Below, piece after piece: positions 44,010 to 49,142 of a DNA stretch of 49,142 bases (position 1 is its first letter; the number at the start of each line of letters is the position of its first letter). Made by a program: the position numbers and the translations under genes. Below the pieces are notes generated by a model. The model ran no database searches. It saw only the letters and a program-made list of their open reading frames with translations, and was not told where the DNA came from. Source of the DNA: Methylobacterium sp. DB0501 (lineage in GTDB: Bacteria > Pseudomonadota > Alphaproteobacteria > Rhizobiales > Beijerinckiaceae); contig NZ_JAAKGV010000032.1 in the NCBI RefSeq assembly GCF_011043735.1, positions 1-49,142 of the forward strand, given 5' to 3'.

Positions 44010-47000
44010 GCACGCTCGTCCTGTCCTATGTCGGCCAGGCGGTCGGCACGGCCCTCGGCGGCCCGATCGGCGGTGCGATCGGCCAGATCGTCGGCGCCGC
44101 GAGCGGCAGCGCCCTCGACCGCGCCATGTTCGGGTCCAAGCCGAAGACACAGGTCAATCTCGGCCCGCGCCTGTCGGACCTCCACGTCACCGCCTCGACC
44201 GAAGGCGCCGCCATCGCGCGCGTGTTCGGTCGCGTCCGCATCGGCGGACAGATCATCTGGGCGACCAAGCTCAAGGAGGTGCAGACGGTCGAGAAGGTAA
44301 AGTCCTCCGGCGGCAAGGGCGGCGGCGGACAGAAGGCCTTCAACGTCACCTATGCCTACAGCGTCAGCGTGGCGATTGCCCTGTGCGAAGGTCCGATCGT
44401 CGCCGTGGGGCAGGTCTACGCGGACGGCAAGCCGATCAACCTCGCGGCCTACGGTGCCCGGGTCTATCTCGGCGACGAAGCGCAGGGGCCCGACCCGAAG
44501 ATTGCCGCGGTCGAGGGCGCCGACAGCGCCCCGGCCTATCGCGGCCTCGCCTACATCGTGTTCGAGGATCTGCCGCTGGCCGGCTTCGGCAACCGGGTCC
44601 CGGTCATCACGGCCGAGGTGATCCGGCGCCCGCCCAACGCCTCCGGCCGGCCGCGCCTCGAGGAGCTGGTGACGGCGGTCACGATGATCCCGAGCATGGG
44701 CGAGTTCACCTATGCCACGGTGCCGGTCAACGCCTCGACCTTCGGCGGGATCGCCGGACAGAACACGGTGTCGGGCGGGGTCGATGCGCTGAAAGCCCTG
44801 GATCAGCTCGCGGTCGAGGCGCCGTCCTGCCGGCACGTCTCGCTGGTGGTCGCCTGGCACGGCACCGACCTGCGGCTGTCGGCCTGCCGCATCGTCCCGA
44901 AGGCCGAGACGGCAGCCAAGACCACCAAGCCGGAATGGCTCGCCGGCGGGGTCGACCGGGCGGCGGCTGCCATCGTCAGCGGCGGCGTCTCCGGGGCGCC
45001 GCTCCTCGGCGGCGCGCCGTCCGACCTGTCGGTGGTGCAGCTCATCGGGGCGCTCAAGGAGCGGGGCTACAGCGTCACGCTCTACCCGTTCGTGATGATG
45101 GACATCCCGGCCGGCAACGGCCTGCCCGATCCCTACGGGGCGGCGGAGCAGGCGGCGTTCCCCTGGCGCGGGCGCGTGACCTGCCACCCGGCCCCCGGCC
45201 GGCCGAGCAGCCCCGACAAGACTTCCGCCGCGGCGGATCAGGTCGCGGCGTTCTTCGGCACCGTGGCGCCGGCGGACCTGGCGTGGAACGGCCGGACGGT
45301 GACGTGTGCCAAGGCGGAGTTCTCCTTCCGCCGCTTCATCCTGCATTGCGCGCGCCTGGCCGCGGCGGCGGGCGGGGTCGATACCTTCCTGATCGGCTCC
45401 GAGATGATCGGGCTCACCACCGTGCGCTCTAGCGCCTCGACGTATCCAGCGGTGGCGCAGCTCATCAGCCTGGCGGCCGACGCGCGCGCGATCCTGGGGA
45501 GCGGCACGAAGCTCGGCTACTCGGCCGACTGGACGGAATACGCCAACCATCGTCCGGCCGACGGCTCGAACGACGTGTATTTCCACCTGGATCCGCTGTG
45601 GTCGAGCCCGACTATCGATTTCGTCGGGATCGACAATTACATGCCGCTCGCCGATTGGCGCGACGGGTTCGACCATCTCGACGCCAAGGCCGGCACGTTC
45701 ACATCGGGCGCACCCTCTCCCTATGACCCGGGGTATCTCGCCGGCAACGTCGCGGCCGGCGAGCTGTTCGACTGGTACTATCCGACGCCTGCCGATCGCG
45801 ACGCCCAGAACCGGGTGCCGATCGCCGATACGGCCTATGGCGAGCACTGGGTGTTCCGCCTCAAGGACCTGCGCGCCTGGTGGTCGAACCCGCATCGCGA
45901 CCGGCCGGGCGGGGTGCGCCAGGCGACCGCCACGGGGTGGGTGCCGCAGAGCAAACCGGTCCGCTTCATCGAACTCGGCTGCGCCGCGATCGACAAGGGC
46001 ATGAACCAACCCAACGTCTTCGTGGACCCGAAGTCCTCGGAAAGCGTCCTGCCGTTCTACTCCAACGGCCGGCGCGATCCTGCGGCGCAGCGGGCCTACC
46101 TCGAAGCCACCTTGGCCTACTGGCAGGGGGACACCGGCAACCCGGTCTCGTCGGTCTATGGCGGCCGGATGGTCGATCCCGAGCGGCTGTTCGTCTGGAC
46201 GTGGGATGCCCGGCCCTATCCGGACTTCCCGCGCCAGGCGGCGGTGTGGAGCGACGGGCCGAACTACCGGCTCGGCCACTGGATCAACGGGCGCCTCGGC
46301 CTGGCGCCGATCGCCGACGTGGTGGCCGAGCTGTGCGGCGGCCTCGGCGTGCCGATCGATGTCGGCCAGCTCCATGGCCTGGTGGAGGGCTACGCCGTCA
46401 CCGAAGTCCAGACGCCGCGCGCCAGCCTCGAACCGCTGCGCACGTGCTTCTTCTTCGACGCGGCGGAGTCGGCCGGGCGCCTGGTCTTCGCGCCGCTGGC
46501 GCGAGCCCCGGCGGCGTCCCTCACCGCCGACGACCTGGTGGCGCGGGGCGGCAGCGGCGGCGATTACCGGCGCACCCGGGGCGAGGAGACGGCGCTGCCG
46601 GGGGTGGTGGCGCTGACCTACATCGATCCGCAGCGCGGCTACCAGTCGGCTTCGGTCGAGGCGCGCCGCACCAACGGCCGGGCCAACGCGGTGCAGCGGG
46701 TGGCGGTCCCGCTCTGCCTCGACGAGGGGGCGGCGCGGGGGATCGCGCAGGCCTTGCTCTATCAGGGCGTGGTCGAGCGCGAGCAGGTCGGCGCCACCCT
46801 GCCGCCGTCCTGCCTGGCGCTCGATGCCGGCGATGTCGTCACCCTCTCCCTCGCCGGGAGCGGCACCGACTACCGGCTGACCCGCCTCGGCCTGGAAGGG
46901 GGCCGGCCGGCGAGCGGCATCCGCACCGATCCTTCCGTGTTCGCCTACCGGGACGGCACCGCGACGCCGCGCCCGGCCGAGCCGCCGGCGACGGTGGGTG

Positions 47001-47947
47001 TTGCGCTGTTCCAGTTCCTCGACCTGCCGCTCCTGCGCCCGGACGCGGTGCCCCATGCGCCCTACCTCGCCGCCTACACGGCGCCGTGGTCGCCGGTGGC
47101 GGTCCTGCGCTCGACCGCCGGCGGGGCGTTCGCGGACGACGCCACGGTGGGCGCCCGGTCGATCATCGGGCGGCTGACGGCCGACCTCTACCCGGGCCCG
47201 TGCGGGCGGTGGGACCGGGTGAACAGCGTCTACGTGGAGGTGCCGCGCGGGGTCGAGCTGGTCTCGGCCCCCGAGATCGACGTGCTCAACGGGGCCAACG
47301 TGGCGGCCCTGCTGACGCTGTCGGGCGAGTGGGAGGTGCTGCAATGGGCGCAAGCCACCTTGCTCGCGCCCGGGCGCTACCGCCTCAGCCTCCTGCTGCG
47401 CGGCCAGCTCGGGACCGACTTCGCCTTGGGTGCGCCGACACCGGCCGGCGCCCCGTTCGTGGTGCTGACGGAGGCCCTGGTGCAGTCCGGGATGCCGCTG
47501 TCCCTGCGCACCCTGCCGCTCGCCTGGCGCTGGGGACCGCTCGGCCGGCCGCAGGATGATCCGAGCTTCGCCGGCGCCACCCTGGCGTTCCGGGGCGTGG
47601 GCCTGCGGCCCTACGCGCCGGCGCAGGCCCGGATGGTGCGGGCGGCGTCCGGCGACCTGGTGCTGTCGTGGGTCCGGCGCACCCGGATCGACGGCGACCC
47701 GTGGGAACAGGTCGAGGTGCCCTTAGGGGAAGAAGCCGAAGCCTACGCCCTCGACCTGCTCTCCGGGTCCGCTGCCGGCTCCACCGTCCTGCGCACGTTC
47801 GACCTGTCGGCGCCGGCCGTCACCTACACAGCCGCCCACCAGGCGGCCGATTTCGGCGGGCCGGTCACGCGCCTGTCCGTCGCCATCCACCAAGTCTCGG
47901 CAACCTACGGCCGCGGCGCGGCCCTGAGGGCGACCCTGCATGCCTGA
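44006..47947 (+). CDS. Baseplate megatron with GTA TIM-barrel-like domain
   Basis: 1313 residues, the size of Rhodobacter GTA gp15. The Gly/Ala-rich N-terminus (VLSYVGQAVGTALGGPIGGAIGQIVGAASGSALD) resembles the membrane-penetrating helices of tail-tip proteins. A phage-tail hub region follows. The glycoside-hydrolase-like TIM barrel spans about 440-710, with IDFVGIDNYMPLADWRDG, ADTAYGEHW and VRFIELGCAAIDKG. The C-terminal half holds tail fibre-binding beta domains (PFYSNGRRDPAAQRAYLEA, then gpJ-like repeats). It forms the central spike hub and contacts the host envelope. Confidence 0.95.
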   Translation: MSTLVLSYVGQAVGTALGGPIGGAIGQIVGAASGSALDRAMFGSKPKTQVNLGPRLSDLHVTASTEGAAIARVFGRVRIGGQIIWATKLKEVQTVEKVKSSGGKGGGGQKAFNVTYAYSVSVAIALCEGPIVAVGQVYADGKPINLAAYGARVYLGDEAQGPDPKIAAVEGADSAPAYRGLAYIVFEDLPLAGFGNRVPVITAEVIRRPPNASGRPRLEELVTAVTMIPSMGEFTYATVPVNASTFGGIAGQNTVSGGVDALKALDQLAVEAPSCRHVSLVVAWHGTDLRLSACRIVPKAETAAKTTKPEWLAGGVDRAAAAIVSGGVSGAPLLGGAPSDLSVVQLIGALKERGYSVTLYPFVMMDIPAGNGLPDPYGAAEQAAFPWRGRVTCHPAPGRPSSPDKTSAAADQVAAFFGTVAPADLAWNGRTVTCAKAEFSFRRFILHCARLAAAAGGVDTFLIGSEMIGLTTVRSSASTYPAVAQLISLAADARAILGSGTKLGYSADWTEYANHRPADGSNDVYFHLDPLWSSPTIDFVGIDNYMPLADWRDGFDHLDAKAGTFTSGAPSPYDPGYLAGNVAAGELFDWYYPTPADRDAQNRVPIADTAYGEHWVFRLKDLRAWWSNPHRDRPGGVRQATATGWVPQSKPVRFIELGCAAIDKGMNQPNVFVDPKSSESVLPFYSNGRRDPAAQRAYLEATLAYWQGDTGNPVSSVYGGRMVDPERLFVWTWDARPYPDFPRQAAVWSDGPNYRLGHWINGRLGLAPIADVVAELCGGLGVPIDVGQLHGLVEGYAVTEVQTPRASLEPLRTCFFFDAAESAGRLVFAPLARAPAASLTADDLVARGGSGGDYRRTRGEETALPGVVALTYIDPQRGYQSASVEARRTNGRANAVQRVAVPLCLDEGAARGIAQALLYQGVVEREQVGATLPPSCLALDAGDVVTLSLAGSGTDYRLTRLGLEGGRPASGIRTDPSVFAYRDGTATPRPAEPPATVGVALFQFLDLPLLRPDAVPHAPYLAAYTAPWSPVAVLRSTAGGAFADDATVGARSIIGRLTADLYPGPCGRWDRVNSVYVEVPRGVELVSAPEIDVLNGANVAALLTLSGEWEVLQWAQATLLAPGRYRLSLLLRGQLGTDFALGAPTPAGAPFVVLTEALVQSGMPLSLRTLPLAWRWGPLGRPQDDPSFAGATLAFRGVGLRPYAPAQARMVRAASGDLVLSWVRRTRIDGDPWEQVEVPLGEEAEAYALDLLSGSAAGSTVLRTFDLSAPAVTYTAAHQAADFGGPVTRLSVAIHQVSATYGRGAALRATLHA

Positions 47948-49142
47948 CGCCACCACCGCCCACCTTGCCCTGCCGCTGCTCCAGGCGGCACAGGCGCAAA
48001 AGCACGTCACCCACAACGAAGCCCTCATGGGCCTCGACACGCTGGTGCAACTCGCCGTCCTCGACAAGGACCTGACGGCGCCCCCCGCCAGCCCGGCCGA
48101 GGGCGACCGCTACCTGATCGCTGCCGCCGCCCCCACCGGGGCGTGGGCGGGCTGGGCCGGCCGGGTGGTGCGCTACCAGGACGGGGCGTGGCGCTCCTTC
48201 GTGCCGCGCCCCGGCTGGCTCGCCGTCGTGGCGGACGAGGCGGACCTCTACACCTATACAGGTGCGGCCTGGGCCTCGTACCGCTCCACCCTGACGGCGC
48301 TCCAGAACCTCGCCCGGCTCGGCATCGGCACCACCGCCGACGCCGCGAACCCCTTCGCGGCCAAGCTGAACAAGGCGCTCTGGACGGCGCTGACCACCGG
48401 CGAGGGCGGGACCGGGGATCTGCGCTACACCCTGAACAAGCAGGACGCCGGCAACACCCTGTCGCTGCTGTTGCAGTCCGGCTTCTCCGGCCGGGCCGAG
48501 ATCGGCTTGACCGGCGACGACGACCTGCGCCTCAAGGTCTCGGCCGACGGCGGCACCTGGCGCGAGGCGCTGCGGGTCGAGGCCGCGACCGGCGCGGTGT
48601 CGGTCGCCCAGGCGGTTACGTGCGGCAACCCGGGTCTGCAAACCGGCGCGGGTCTCGTCGTCCGGGAAAGCGCCCATGCGAGCGGGTCGCGGCGAGCCAC
48701 CATCGCCCTGGGGTCGGGCTGGCAGATCAACCAGGACAGCCTTGCCACCGGCGGCAGGGATTTCAGCCTCTACAGCACCGCGCTCGGCCGGTCCGCGCTC
48801 GCCGTAGCGACCTCCGGACAGGTGACGGTGTCGAACGGCCTGAACGTCGGCGGCGGCCTGACGCTGAACAACGGCACCGGCAACACCCTTCAGTTTGCCA
48901 GCGCCGGGGTGGCGGCGCCGAGCACGGGCAGCCGCTCCGCCGGAACCAAGCTCGTCCTGTACCCGAATGTCAGCGCGACCGAAGCCGACTTCGCCGTCGG
49001 CATCGAAATCGGTGCGATGTGGCACAGCATTCCGCATTCCGGCACGTTCTATCGCTGGTACGCGGGTTCGACCCAGCGGATGCAACTGGACGGCAACGGC
49101 AACCTGAGTGCCGCGGGCAAGATCACCGGTACGGGATTTGTC
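47940..49142 (+). CDS. DUF2793 tail fibre/spike protein, 3' end outside window
   Basis: 401 codons visible, open at the edge. The ATG overlaps the megatron stop by eight bases. N-terminal DUF2793 (about 1-120): LALPLLQAAQAQKHVTHNEALMGLDTLVQLAVLDKDL and PAEGDRYLIAAAAPTGAWAGWAGRVVRYQDGAWRSFVPR, which attaches to the megatron. Next comes a repetitive beta-rich shaft (LLLQSGFSGRAEIGLTG, FSLYSTALGRSALAV, NGLNVGGGLTLNNGTG) of the trimeric fibre type, likely carrying receptor binding further on. Confidence 0.88.
   Translation, partial: MPDATTAHLALPLLQAAQAQKHVTHNEALMGLDTLVQLAVLDKDLTAPPASPAEGDRYLIAAAAPTGAWAGWAGRVVRYQDGAWRSFVPRPGWLAVVADEADLYTYTGAAWASYRSTLTALQNLARLGIGTTADAANPFAAKLNKALWTALTTGEGGTGDLRYTLNKQDAGNTLSLLLQSGFSGRAEIGLTGDDDLRLKVSADGGTWREALRVEAATGAVSVAQAVTCGNPGLQTGAGLVVRESAHASGSRRATIALGSGWQINQDSLATGGRDFSLYSTALGRSALAVATSGQVTVSNGLNVGGGLTLNNGTGNTLQFASAGVAAPSTGSRSAGTKLVLYPNVSATEADFAVGIEIGAMWHSIPHSGTFYRWYAGSTQRMQLDGNGNLSAAGKITGTGFV

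Larger units (their letters stand above)
29849..49142. mobile_element. Prophage or GTA-like virion gene cluster, right end outside window
   Basis: From the S24 repressor rightward every gene is of phage type: antiterminator, terminase pair, portal, protease-scaffold, cement, capsid, connectors, tail tube, chaperone, tape measure and a GTA-style tail tip. Base composition matches the host by eye. No integrase, attachment repeat or tRNA target is visible, so I cannot place the true left boundary or decide between a prophage and a domesticated particle. Lysis and replication genes are absent from the visible part. Confidence 0.85.

Noticed and set aside
43952..47353. 1133-codon minus-strand frame opposite the megatron gene
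   Set aside because: Antisense shadow; no family motif, and the plus strand reads as a well-known GTA protein over its full length.

Overview
This is a very GC-rich (by eye around 70% or more) window whose genes read as alphaproteobacterial, most likely Methylobacterium or a close relative. That placement is my inference from gene families and base composition, not from a search. The left 29.8 kb is ordinary chromosome. The right 19.3 kb is a prophage or gene-transfer-agent-like virion operon that runs off the right edge. I see no rRNA or tRNA gene, CRISPR array, integrase or transposase.

Chromosomal part, left to right. A minus-strand FtsK-type DNA translocase is cut by the left edge, has no membrane domain and carries a linker of about 1,070 residues. 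It is divergent from glutamine-dependent NAD+ synthetase. Next come a small conserved-looking gene behind a possible RNA switch, a PilZ protein, and a 23-codon minus-strand micro-ORF whose ribosome-binding site is a full complement of the 16S 3' end. A metallo-beta-lactamase-fold hydrolase follows, then the heat-shock protease genes hslV-hslU (minus), and a decayed stretch with an amber-interrupted small gene and a truncated P-loop kinase. Then: a kefC-like antiporter and RecD-like helicase operon (minus); a cystathionine gamma-synthase-family enzyme (minus); a two-gene membrane/coiled-coil operon; MoxR ATPase and SixA phosphatase; a secreted protein with a muramidase-like domain; and the ycjX-ycjF pair. 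The last block holds a LysR/PACE-efflux divergent pair, a pobA/pobR divergent pair (4-hydroxybenzoate hydroxylase and its AraC-type regulator), an exported aldo/keto reductase and a small secreted protein.

Phage part (about 29.85 kb to the edge). A minus-strand S24-type repressor faces a control region and a rightward operon: small membrane protein, NusG-like (NGN+KOW) antitermination factor, a promoter and a strong hairpin, small and large terminase, DUF1073 portal, DUF2213 prohead protease fused to a scaffold-like coiled coil, cement protein, DUF2184-type major capsid protein, a connector set (DUF4054, stopper, gp10-like, DUF3168), tail tube, fused tail-assembly chaperone, and a short tape measure. 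It ends in the tail-tip set typical of Rhodobacter-type gene transfer agents: DUF2460, DUF2163, NlpC/P60, the TIM-barrel megatron and a DUF2793 fibre. Genes from portal to fibre are packed with 1-23 bp overlaps, which implies one coupled late transcript.

The most interesting points are the phage NusG-like factor sitting directly upstream of a dyad-embedded promoter and an 18-bp perfect hairpin; the hybrid of a non-GTA head with a GTA-type tail; the micro-ORF with a perfect Shine-Dalgarno; mutually exclusive stems ahead of a small gene; and two independent 16-bp tandem duplications that each lie on a stop codon.
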